From NCBI RefSeq assembly GCF_009905375.1, contig NC_133647.1:744001-808000 (forward strand): DNA of 64,000 nt, written 5' to 3'. This document shows positions 9,773 to 21,403 of the stretch, piece after piece. A program made the translations under genes and the position numbers. The DNA comes from Apium graveolens. Taxonomy: Eukaryota > Streptophyta > Magnoliopsida > Apiales > Apiaceae. The notes under the pieces were generated by a model that was not told where the DNA came from, did not search any database, and worked only from the letters and a program-made list of their open reading frames with translations. Every line of letters starts with the position of its first letter. The stretch's first letter is position 1.

Positions 9773-12700
9773 ATGGCAAACAACACAAACACACTATCCG
9801 TACGTTCAGTGCTTGAGAAGGACAAGCTGACAGGAGGAAACAACTTCCTAGACTGGCAGAGGAATTTGAGGATTGTCCTCAGGCAGGAGCGCAAGCTTCA
9901 TGTCATTGATATTCCTCCTCCAGGCCCCCTTCCTGAGGGTGCTACTGCTGATGAACGAGCAGCACGCACAAGGGATGAGAATGATGCAAATGATGTTGCA
10001 TGCCTTATGTTGGCAACTATGAGTGCTGAGCTTCAAAGACAGCATGTGCATATGGATGCATATACTATCAATGAGCACTTGCAAAGCATGTTTGCAAGCC
10101 AAACTCGTCAAGAAAGGTTCAACACGAGTAAGTCACTTTTTAATTGCAAACAAGGGGCGAGTGAACCAGTTGGCCCACATGTTCTGAAGATGATTGGTTA
10201 CATTGAGTACCTTGAAACTTTGGGTTTCCCGATTGGTCCGGAAACTGGTATTGACCTAATCATGAATTCTTTGAACAACAAATTCACTCAGTTTGTTATG
10301 AACTACAATATGAATGAATTTGACAAAACACCTACTGAATTGTTGCATATGTTGAGAACATATGAGACCAACATGAAGACAGCTGAACCTGCTCCCATAC
10401 TGATGGTGGGAAATAAAGGTAAGGCCAAAGGGAAGGGCAAATGGAAGGGTAAGAAGAAGATTGGATCTGATTCTACACCCAAGCCAAAGTCAGGTCCCAA
10501 ACAGGCTTTAAAGCCTAAAGGTGGTATGGCCAAGGGTGAATGTCACTACTGTAAGAAAGATGGTCACTGGAAGAGAAACTGTCCAATTTACTTGGAGGAT
10601 CTGAAGAAAAAGAAAGCAGTTCAGATTTCTGGATCAGATATTTATGTTATAGAAGTCAATTTGTCTATTTCTACATCTTGGGTATTTGATACTGGATGTG
10701 CTTCTCACATTTGTATAAATGTGCAGGGCCTGCAGAGAAGTAGAACTTTGGCTAAGGGAGAAGTGGACCTAAGAGTAGGCAATGGAGCAAAAGTTGCTGC
10801 TTTAGCTGTAGGGACTTATTATTTATCTATGCCCTATGGGCTTGTTTTAGAACTAGAAGACCGTTTTTACGTGCCTGCGATTCGCAGAAACATTATTTCT
10901 GTGTCTTGTTTGGACAAGAAAGGTTTTTCGTTTACAATAAAGAACAACAGTTGCTCTTTTGCTTTGAATGATTTAACCTATGGTGTTGCGCGTTTATTTA
11001 ATGGTTTATATGTTCTTGATTTAGATAACCCTGTCTGTAATATAGAAAACAAACGACTTAAAATGAATGACTCAAATCAAACATACCTCTGGCATTGTCG
11101 TCTAGGCCACATAAATGAGAAACGCATATCCAAATTACATAAGGATGTATACTTGGATAAGTTTGATTTTAAATCATACCAAGAATGCGAATCTTGATTG
11201 CTTGGTAAGATGACTAAAGCCCCTTTCACTGGTAAGGGTCAAAGGGCCACTAAACGTCTGGAGCTAATACATAGTGATGTATGTGGCCCAATGCGTGTAA
11301 TGGCTAGAGGAGGCTACTACTACCTCATAACATTTACTGATGATTTTAGTAGATATGGATATGTATATCTTATGAAGAACAAATCCGATTCTTTTGAAAA
11401 ATTTAAAGAATACAAGGTTGAAGTAGAGAAAAAAATTGGCGGAGATGCAAGTATTAAGATCTTACGATCCGATCGTGGGGGTGAATACTTAAGCACCGAA
11501 TTTAGAGAGTATTTGAAAGAGTGTGGTATTGTATCACAACTCACTCCGCCAGGAACACCTCAATGGAATGGAGTTTCAGAGAGGAGAAATCGCACCTTGT
11601 TGGATATGGTGCGATCGATGATGAGTCATGCAGATCTTCCAATTAGTTTCTGGGGTTACGCTCTAGAAACAGCGGCTTTCACACTTAACCGTGTTCCTAC
11701 TAAGAAGGTTCAAAAGACTCCATATGAGATATGGAAAGAGAAACGGTCAGGCATGAACTTTATGAAAGTTTGGGGATGTAAGGCGTTTGTGAAACGTCAA
11801 GAATCTGACAAGCTTGGACCTAAATCCGAAGAGTGCATTTTTGTAGGATACCCTAATGAAACAAAGGCGTATTATTTTTATAGCCCTTCTGAGCAGAAAG
11901 TGTTTATTGCTCGAGATGCTGTCTTCATGGAAAGAGATTTTGTTTCCAAAAGAAACAGTGGGAGAACTATAGATCTCGATGAAGATCGAGAACCGCAAAA
12001 TAGCATTGAACCTGAAGTGGAACAAGAGTAGAATAATGATAATGCTCAACAAACACAGGTTGTTCGTAGATCTGGTAGATTTTGCCATGAGCCAGAGAGA
12101 TATGGATTTCTCATGACTCGGTGTGGTGATTTGATGCTCATAGATGAAGATGAGCCTCTCACATACCAAGATGCTATGAACAGTCCAGACTCTAAGAGAT
12201 GGCTTGAAGCCATGAAATCCGAGATAGATTCCATGTACGAAAACCAAGTATGGACTTTGGTTGATCCACCTGAAGGGGTAAAACCCATAGGGCGCAAATG
12301 GGTTTTTAAGAAGAAAAAGGGCATGGATGGAAATGTTCAGACCTATAAAGCTAGGCTGGTTGCAAAAGGTTTCAAACAAATTCATGGTATTGACTATGAT
12401 GAAACTTTCTCACCAGTGGCTATGGTCAAGTCTATAAGGATTTTACTTGCCATTGCAGCATTCCATGATTATGAAATCTGGCAAATGGATGTCAAAACAG
12501 CCTTCCTTAATGGAAGCCTTGAAGAGGATGTGTACATGACACAACCTGAGGGTTTTGTTGATCCAAGGAATGCTGGCAAGGTATGTAAATTGCGTCGATC
12601 CATTTATGGATTGAAGCAATCCTCTAGGAGATGGAATATCCGTTTTGATGAAATAGTCACAGAGTATGGCTTTGTTCAAAACGAAGATGAACCCTGTGTT

Positions 12701-13732
12701 TACAAGAAGGTTAGTGGGAGCTATGTGGCATTCATAGTACTATATGTTGATGATATACTACTAATGGGGAATGACATACCTTCTCTAAAGGCTGTTAAGA
12801 CTTGGTTAGGGAGCAATTTCTCCATTAAAGACTTAGGAGAGGCATCCTACATTCTAGGAATGAGGATCTATAGAGAAAGATCTAGAAGGATGATCGATCT
12901 AAGTCAGAGCACATACATTGATAAGGTTTTGCATCGTTTTGGAATGCAAAATACAAAAAGGGGATATGTCCCCGTGTCTCAAGGGATAACGATCTCTAAG
13001 GACCAGTGTCCGAAATCATTGGATGAGAAGGACCACATGAATAAAGTTCCATATGCTTCAGCAATTGGATCTATCATGTATGCAATGGTATGTACTCGCC
13101 CAGATATCTCGTATGCTTTGAGCATGACGAGCAGATACCAGTCTAATCCAGGTGAAGGTCACTGGACGACAGTTAAGAATATTCTTAAGTACCTGAAAAG
13201 AACTAAAGATTCATTCTTGGTGTATGGAGGAGAAGAGAAACTCGTTGTAAAAGGTTACACCGATGCAAGTTTCCAAACAGACAGAGATGATACTGTATCA
13301 CAGTCTGGTTTTGTGTTTTATCTAAACGGAGGTGCTGTAAGCTGGAAGAGTTCAAAGCAAGAAACAGTAGATGATTCTACAATGGAGGCTGAGTACATTG
13401 CAGCTTGTGAAGCAGCTAAGGAGGCCGTTTGGATTCGAAAGTTCATTTCTGATTTGGGAGTGGTTCCATCGATCACAGATCCCATTGATCTATACTGCGA
13501 TAATAATGGAGCCATTGCACAGGCTAAAGAACCTAGATCACACTCCCGGGCTAAACATATACTCAGGAGATTTCACCTTATTCGAGAGATTAATGAAAGG
13601 GGTGATATACACATATGTAAAGTGCACACAAATGATAACATTGCAGACCCACTGACCAAAGGCTTGTCGCAGCAGAAGTATGATGGTCACACTAGTTCTA
13701 TGGGTATTAGATATATGGGTGATTGGCTCTAG
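9773..13732 (+). pseudogene. Copia element I gag-pol polyprotein with two in-frame stops
   Basis: One reading frame runs through 1,319 codons, broken only by TGA at 11195-11197 and TAG at 12029-12031. Gag starts MANNTNTLSVRSVL and has a basic Gly/Lys-rich tail and a CCHC knuckle (CHYCKKDGHWKRNC, 10541-10582). Protease: FDTGCASH at about 10685. Integrase: HHCC region near 11090-11197, then DDE residues at 11276 (SDVCGP), 11471 (SDRGGEY) and 11579 (SERRN). RT: YVDD at 12743-12754. RNase H: KGYTDASF...STMEAEY near 13255-13395. The TGA falls where the final Cys of the integrase CxxC should be. The second stop lies in the linker between integrase and RT. No frameshift is present, so decay is recent or light. 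Confidence 0.9.
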
Positions 13733-13746
13733 TGCAAGTGGGAGAT

Positions 13747-15276
13747 TGTTAGTGTAGGTGCCCTAGAGGCAATACATTATTCTTTTATCTTTATGTCAGT
13801 TGATCATTCAATAAATGTATTTATTATGACCTTAATTACTGCGATATTTTGTTAGCATAATAAATGTCCTTAGAATCATGATACAAATTGTATAGTTTAA
13901 GTACATGACTTGAACTTGAGATTATATAATATATCATATTCTTAAAGGTCCCTAATCGAGTATTATTATATAGGACAATAATAATACATAGATAGACTAG
14001 TATGTTGTTTGACAAGATAACTACATCTCATTGGTTATAAGTATGGGGATACTAAAGTCAATACATAGGTACATGTGAGAGTACATGGTACCGGACAGAC
14101 CCACAGTGAGATTCTTCATGTTTAATAAAGTCATAAGAAAGACTCACAGTGATAATGGTGTAACGATCCTTTGACTTGAAATCATTATATTTCTATATGA
14201 GGATTAATATACTTTGACTACATTAAAAGTTACTTTTGATCGGGTGATGATAAAAGTGGACATCGGGTATATCATGAATCGTATGAGAAATATGAATGAT
14301 AGATAAAGGATTTAACCCTCCTATAATTAGGAGAGATATTATTGGCCTCTTGATTGAGTGAGATTATAAAAGCATGGCCATGCTCAAATAATGATTTGTC
14401 TCGATAATCTACTCATGGATCAAGTAAACCCGGATTAAATGTTGAAGAGGATGATTAAATACATGCCTCGAGTTTAATCTATAATATGTATGGTTAAAGG
14501 GATTATATTACACGAAAAACATTAATCACGAAAGATTTTATCTAATCACGATTTAATTATTGTTTAATTGGGTAACAATGATGTATTACTAGATACCGCT
14601 CATTGTTTATAATTTTATTAGAGAATAAAATTATTGCCAATTAAATAATAGCCTATAGGGTCGCACAAATAGAGCACTTAATGGAATAGTTAATTTAAAT
14701 TATGGATTTAAATTAATTGATGTTTATTTGAATTTTATTATAATTAAGTAAGACTTAATTGAGATAATATAAATTCGAATTAAAAGGAATGTTTTTGCCC
14801 ATAATAATTAAGTATGACTTAGTTATTAATTAAATAATAGAAATTCGTTTTTATTATTTAATCCAATACCTACTAGGGTTGGGCTTTGCTATTATGGGCC
14901 TTTTTAATCAGTCATTATAAATAGATAATGAGAGGTTAAAGAGGCTTGTACGTTTTTTAAGAAAACCCTAGCAGCAAAGAGAGGCAGAGGCAATTCAGAT
15001 CGTCAAGAAGGAGGCTAGTACATCCATTCCGTAGTCAAGTTCGTGAGACGTTCTTGAAGGTGCTCGTGTGGATACCATAGAGGTGTTTCTCCGAGAGGTA
15101 GACACAAAGCGTGATAGCTAGGATCTCCGTTGAGTTCGTGAAAGTTAATCTCTTGAAAGGTATGATTCGTTATCTCCATAATCTGCCCATAATTATACAT
15201 GGATCCTGTTTTGGGTTTCGAAATTTTTATTTTATTTACGTCCATCCGCTGCGTTTTATGCCTTCGGAACCCAACA
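13747..15276 (+). mobile_element. 3' LTR of copia element I (LTR C)
   Basis: It begins TGTTAGTGTAGG right after GTGGGAGAT and ends GGAACCCAACA. At 1,530 bp it is the full-length reference for inverted LTR A and truncated LTR B. Frames at 15015-15299 and 15111-15323 are LTR shadows. Confidence 0.9.
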
Positions 15277-15762
15277 CCCCAAACCCAGGTATGCCCCACA
15301 TCCCACCAAGGAAGGGCACATGACAGTGACAGCTATCAACAACTAACACCTGAGATAAGCATGACACGCGTCAACACGCCTTTGGGTCGTCTCAAAGGTG
15401 GTACCTGCCTGGACACGTGTAGCGAATCCATCCGAGCTAGGCGTCCTCCGCCCCCAGAAGCGAACGGCCCTGATCTAAAGGTACCAAACCCTAAACCCTA
15501 CATTTGGGCTATAAATACCTCAAAGGGAAACAATTTAGGGGTTACACATTCTCGTACACGCCTATAGACACACAACTACCATAATTTCTTATCTATCTTC
15601 ATATTCCTCAAAGTAAACTCTTACTCTCACACCGGAGGCGCCGCATGGCTCAAACCCCCTTTCCGGTGTTGTTTTGCAGATACCCCACCACAGCTACACC
15701 ACAGCCGCTACGAAGGTCCAGGCGCGGCGTCGGAAGGAGTAGCCCCGTACACCGGAGTTATC
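15277..15762 (+). mobile_element. Gypsy-type LTR fragment (promoter/R/U5 part)
   Basis: GC-richer DNA with a TATA box TATAAATA at 15510-15517, a likely transcription start region about 30 bases on, and a downstream stretch CACCGGAGGCGCCGC...GGTGTTGTTTTGCAG that resembles the R-U5 part of Tat/Athila-type plant gypsy LTRs. It sits between the copia 3' LTR and the right half of the split copia gag. No protein frame is supported. The left part of this LTR is missing. Confidence 0.45.
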
Positions 15763-16300
15763 ATATAGCACTATATCGTGGGATCTTCTTTTTACTATTA
15801 TTCATCCTGGTTCTTGTGCCATAGATGCTTGACTTCATGTGAATGATTTGTTTCAGGATAACAAAGGTGTGTGCGCTGCAAATTTTTGAGTATCAATTTA
15901 ATCATACTAAGATGGAGGATTTTCCTAATGTCACTTCTTATTATCAGCACCTCAAGTCGTTGGCTGGTCAACTCAAAGATGTTAAGGAGACAGTGAGTGA
16001 TCAACAACGCGTTCTTCAATCGTGAATGGACTCCCGTAAATCTTTGATGCTACATGTAGTTTTATCAATATCATGAATCCCCTCCCTTCATTCTTAACTG
16101 CTCGCAGTATGCTCGTGCACGAGGAGTCCCACCGTCAACGCAACTATGGAACCAATCCATTTATTATGTGTGCCCCTCATATTGCTAACACTCCTTCTCC
16201 AGCACCTCTTAGCGACAATCGCAATAACGGCGGGAACCGCAATAATAGGTGCACAATCTCCCTAACAAAACACCTCGACAGAACCTGCCTCTGGTGAAGG
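15763..16300 (+). pseudogene. Copia gag, C-terminal half (split gene, right part)
   Basis: Translation gives YSTISWDLLFTIIHPG at about 15766, then (after a stop) DLFQDNKG..CALQIFEYQF, MEDFPNVTSYYQHLKSLAGQ and DVKETVSDQQRVLQS, the UBN2-type gag core of plant copia elements. It fits directly onto the left half that ends at 5681. Several stops and frame changes follow and the rest of the element cannot be traced past about 16300. Confidence 0.65.
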
Positions 16301-17465
16301 TACAAAAGGTCACATACACCTCATCAATCTCATCAGAACATCTCGGATCACAAATACCTCCCGATACATAGCATACACCTTGTCATTCATACATCCGTCG
16401 GAGCTCCTCATATAAAAAGCTGAAATATCGATAAAGTAATAAATTTGGTATTACTTTAAAGAAGTTTAACTGTATTTACTCTTTATTAAGTGACTGCATT
16501 GCAATTATATAAATTAATCTTATTTTTTTACAAAATTGATGTGAATGCAAAAAAAGATTTTGGAAAAAGGATTTTAAAAGATGATATAAAGAGATTTTAA
16601 AATTGAAGGGGATTTTAGTAATTTTGTACCGGGGTTCCAATTAGTTTTGGGGAAAATAACTTGGTGTATTCATCCATCTTCCTTCAACCCGACCCGCCTC
16701 AACAGTGGATGCATCTTCGCAAAGGGGGAAACGAAATTATGAAGTCAAATTCTGCGAGCATCAACGTTAATATGTATATTTATATTAATCTGTATTCATG
16801 ATTGTGTTGCAATTTTAGGTTTGAATGTGTGTTGTGAATGTTATAAATCATCACACTGTAAAATAGAGTTTGATAATTTATTCATTTACTTGTGAGACTA
16901 ATTTGAATGGATTATTCATTACTATTACTAATTTGTTGCTTGTATGGCTTTTAGAACCAATATTTTGTTGGTATGATGAGCTCGCATATACTTAACAGAC
17001 AATCAATATTAATATTCCGGAATAGCACTTGCATCTGATTTAAACTTATTATACTGCAAACTTAAATACGAATTACTTACGATGATTGTCAGGTAGCTTA
17101 ATCCACTTAGGTAGACTTACAGCACTTTAAACTTGCCGCTGTTGGATTCTATAAGCGTTGCACTATGCTTCTTGTTTACATTTCACTACATATGCTTGCT
17201 ATCTACCAACATGTATATATCACATTTTTTCACTTTAAATACGATATGCTGAATTTGTCATTCAATGATTCTGAGTGTTTATATGTAACTCTGTATTTTT
17301 ACATACATACTTTCGTGTCAATAAATGTTTTACTGCATCATGTCATACTATAGCATGTATATAACATTATAAGTGATTTTGCGGTTGCTTTTTCCTAAGT
17401 TTATAAACAATCAACCTATTTGCTTATCAACAGATGTACTACATTGTAATTATGTTTTGTTTTTA
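16301..17465. other. Non-coding spacer
   Basis: I see no gene, repeat array or terminal structure that I can support. The short frames here lack coding character. Confidence 0.5.
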
Positions 17466-18300
17466 GGGTGTGCACCCTGAGGATGAGCTGTCCATGGACC
17501 CTGGACCTAGAGAGTAGAGACTTGCGTGCTACATTTACATCCATTCGTATCCAATGTTGTGAGAAAGGCGGGTGCTGGAGAATTTCAAAATTCATGGCGG
17601 CTTAATCCTAACCAGGCTAGACATTGGAAGCTATATGAGAGGATGATTCCCATTCTTTCAGACCTGATGTTTGATGGTGTTTCACGGCTCTCTTGCATTG
17701 TCATGGCTTGGGGTTTGATCACTGCACTAGTAGAGCGTTGGTGGCCTGAAACACATACATTTCACCTACCTGTCTGAGTGTGTATCATCACACTTCAAGA
17801 TGTTAGTGTCCTCCTTGGTCTGCGCATAGATGTTGATCAGGTATTTGGTCTTACACTGCTTGATAATGGGCGGGACAAGCCTATTGTGGAGGTTTGTTGG
17901 AAAAGCACCTGGAAAAAGTTTTATAGGTGGTAGGTTCAGTTGAGCTGGCCGACTGAAAACTTCAAATGACTGCCTGATGATGCATCTCCCGAGCTCATGC
18001 GATACACACATTCATATCTGTTGCAGCTGTTTTCCGGGGTTTTATTCACAGATCAATCAGGCAGTCAGGTTCATTGCATGTATCTACCATTGATCAAGTT
18101 TTAGAGGGTTGTCGGAATTTCTCATGGGAATCAGCACCTGCATATTTATTTAGGGTGTTATGCAAGTCATGTAAGATAGCCATCCGAGGAGAACACCAGA
18201 TGCGTACTCCTACTGCGGTCATGGGCATGGACTAGATCGCCTACGTTAGCTCCTCTTCCTCGTGTTCCATCTCTGGACAATGCAGCTATTTGGGGTAACC
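17466..18300 (+). pseudogene. Plant mobile domain (PMD, MAIN/phosphatase-7-long-form-like) relic
   Basis: Pieces of the PMD fold appear in order across three frames: HPEDELSMDPGPRE, WGLITALVERWWPETHTFHL, then LQDVSVLLGLRIDVDQVFG, YLLQLFSGVLFTDQSGSQVH and LLLRSWAWTRSPTLAPLPRV. These match the PMD core (ITALVERW.PETHTFHLP.GE.T.TL.DV..LLGL). PMD proteins are plant-specific; some act in genome stability and silencing, and many copies are carried by transposons. At least four stops or frame changes break this copy. A coding-like piece at 18534-18640 (VENEYMLLNPN) could be a further exon but is weaker. Confidence 0.7.
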
Positions 18301-19567
18301 GACGGGATGAGGTACTTAATTGTATTTAAGTGATTAATTTTATTTTGCTGTCTAGTTTACTTGAATTGATTGTTGTGTTCTTATTTTATTTAATGTCATA
18401 CATATGTTAAACTAATTCTAATTTGCATTTACATTTCAATTTGTTGTATAGTTGGTGCTTTGCCTAACATGATGCTTGAAACTGTTTTTTAATGTACAAA
18501 AGTTTGGGTTTTAACTTCTCTTAATGCACAGGTGGAGAATGAGTACATGCTTTTGAATCCAAATGTGGCGATGTAGGCAAAGCTAATCTCTCTTGGGCTG
18601 CAAAAATTGCTACATCTCAGAATACAGGGTACCTTGGGTAATGTGCAAGCAGCCAAATGCTCCAAAGCCTATGGTTAGTGTCTTACCATATTAGTTTTCA
18701 ATACAAATAATTGTTATTTTTGCTAAGCTGAACATTTTAAAAAAATTCTCCCGTATGTACTGCGGGGAAAGTTACAAGCATATAAACAATGAGAATTTAA
18801 ACTAGTGCTGCACTAGATCAAGGATTGAGAACTATATTAGGTTCCTGCCATATAATTAACCAGGTATACCAATAGAGAACTATTAGCATCGGAAGGGCAG
18901 CATTACCACAAACTCATCGGGGAATTGGCATCCATACAAATAAGCACCAGTAGCAGCAGGTTTGCATTCCAAAATAGTAATCTTTCTGCACTCAACCAAA
19001 ATATTTCAAACCCAGAATCTTACTGTCCTTTCTAAAGACAGTAACGGTAACCACCAGAACTTGAGCACCATCATGACTTAGCAGTACTTTCAGAAACTGA
19101 TTCAAACACTAAGAACAATCTACTATACTCGGACATGAATATATGTCTGAGATATGATCAATATTGTAAAACCGTCTATATTATGACAAGCTGTAGAAAC
19201 TTTTTTAGTCCTCTACTCTGTAGTCCATTAAATTTATTTTATTTCATCATATCATCCAGAAATAGGGAGTAAAACAGATTTGTTCAATATGCGGCCGTCC
19301 ATTTAAAATCAGCCCAATAAATGTTGCTTCCTGATTTGGATGCGTCAAACATAAACAATTTTTTAAAATATGTAAATATGGGGTTCTTAATAGTTGGTAA
19401 CCAATCAAATCTAAAAAAGAGTCACAAGTTAATAGATTTTAATGACTGTATGCACTTTAATTACTCTTTTTACACAATGGGAATAGAGGCAAGTGAGGTA
19501 TGTGACATATATAAAAGTTAAAAAGGAACTTAGTTTAAGATGTTTAATTGATAAATCTACTGCATAG
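18301..19567. other. Spacer with possible minor coding debris
   Basis: Apart from the weak piece at 18534-18640, I see no recognisable gene or repeat. Confidence 0.4.
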
Positions 19568-21300
19568 GTTATAATCACCATGTCCTCCAACTTAGGTAGT
19601 TATATACCCACCTTCCAAAGAGGTCTAGGAAGGTTAAAGTTCAAGATGTGTGTGCATTTGAAAATTCCTTTACTGTCAAAAGATTGAGGAAAGTTGATGA
19701 TTCAAGGCTTTTTGAGCCTAGTATCTGTCTTTGTGAGTATCTAATCTCTTGTTCCTACCTTTACAAAAGGTTCAGGATTCAAGTCTTATTGGAGGATTTG
19801 TGAGTGAGTAATGAGTATATTAGTCGATACAAATCTTAAGAAAGAAAAATAGACAAGTATGGCTTACTGCAATACTGTAGGGTTAATAAGTTTGTCAAGT
19901 AGCTTGGTGTTCGACCCAAATCGGCACGAAAATATGGCACATTACTTGTATTTGTGTTTATTCAAGCTGAATCCTAAACATACAAGTACTCTATATTATG
20001 ATACCAGATTTGAATATGAGCAAAGGGCTTTGCTCGTAAAATTATTTGAGTTCTGCAAACTATATACGACTGATATGTGACAATTACTACTCCTTTTGTG
20101 GTTCAAACATATCTTAATGCTAATCTACGTATACGAAGTCAACTTACCTGTATTACCTGTTTATTATCTGATGTACAGAATTTTTTTAACAGATATATGG
20201 GAAATATTTAAATATATCGTATCTGATTACCTTTTTGGTATAATTACAAAATATACTACTAACATTCTTAATTATCAACACAAGTACAATAATTTAGAAC
20301 TTGTAAGCTACTTATATTCAGATCATATTCGATGGTTCAAAGCTGCTGGTATTATTTGAATGAAGTTTGCAATAGTCTGTATTATATTCAAATCTAGTAC
20401 TGTACTATTATACTATTAGAGTCCTATAAAAACTGATCGAGTAGAATCTAAGCGTAGTGGTTCTCGAAGGTATTCAGGTCATTTTTACTTCTTAGTGGGT
20501 GTCTGTAAAAAATATGCCTGATGTCTTCTGCTGCTGTTACTTTATCTGTGAGGAGTCAGTCTCATGTATCTTGTTCTGGACATCACGACTTTAAAGACAT
20601 AATCATGAATTATTTCTGTGTGCATACAACCTTATCTTTTCACGTTTGCTCATCAGTACGATTCCCTTATGCAACCTAATGGAACCATTAATTTGATGTC
20701 CTCCCTTTTAAAAATAAAAGAGACATCATGATAGTATGTATATACTGCCATGAAGTACTTTGTCTCAAAGCTGTAATCCCAGTTCAAAATTAATAGTATT
20801 TTCTTTGTATTATGTTCACGACTGATAGTAAATTTAAGAAATTAAAGAACCCAGCATGACCTTTGACTTGCTCACAAACCTGTATTTGGAAGTCACTGTA
20901 CCATTGATCGACTACATAAATTTGATTTGTTATGAATTTGGACATCTTTGAAAGAATTGCTTGGACTCTAGAACATAATACCATGCAAGATGTTTGGCTT
21001 TGAAGAAAATCGAATTCTGGAAAACAAGTACTTCTGCCTAGTGACTTTTCTAACCCACCAGTGCGATACTTAATTTTTACCAGTGAATTGAGCGGGTAGG
21101 ACCATCATTGCCGTGTGTAACAGAATATAGCAGCCTCACCATCAATAAACAATTGCCTAGCACAATTTATTTTTTACATTTTTGGTTAAAACCTAAAAGT
21201 ATGGGGAGAACATATTTGCCTCAAATATGCTTGTTTACGAACCCTAAAAGGTCTATTGATCTATTCACTTTGGTACAAATCTTTTTGCTATCCCTTATGA
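19568..21300 (+). repeat. Segmental duplication, copy 1
   Basis: This region aligns by eye with 25947-27450 over most of its length. Examples are ATACTGTAGGGTTAATAAG near 19870 versus ATACTGGTAGGGTTAATAAG near 26030, and CAATAAACAATTGCCTAG near 21140 versus 27290. Copy 1 has about 240 extra bases near 19600-19840. No gene is supported inside it. Confidence 0.8.
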
Positions 21301-21403
21301 TGCTATAAATAATATGATATAATGTTACTATGTATCATGAATGTGTGTGTGTGTGGTGTATGTGCCTTTCTGTAGTAATTGCATTTTTATATTTAAACTT
21401 TCA

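Larger units (their letters stand above)
7351..15276 (+). mobile_element. Copia element I (degenerate, nearly complete)
   Basis: The element comprises a truncated 5' LTR (7351-7912), a primer site (7914-7925), a long leader (to 9772), a single-frame gag-pol (9773-13732), a purine-rich tract GTGGGAGA just before 13747, and a complete 3' LTR (13747-15276). Domain order is gag, protease, integrase, RT, RNase H, which is diagnostic of Ty1/copia. LTR length and protein features suggest the Tork/Angela side of the superfamily, but I cannot fix the lineage. Two nonsense mutations and the missing U3 make it non-autonomous now. Confidence 0.85.

Noticed and set aside
9848..10111. Antisense frames over copia gag (also 10303-10533, 11747-12385)
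   Set aside because: Shadow frames of a strongly coding sense strand with no splice sites or family match, unlike the antisense gene in the gypsy element.
15478..15505. Telomere-like AAACCCTAAACCCTA
   Set aside because: Only about two units inside an LTR promoter region; too short to be an interstitial telomere array.
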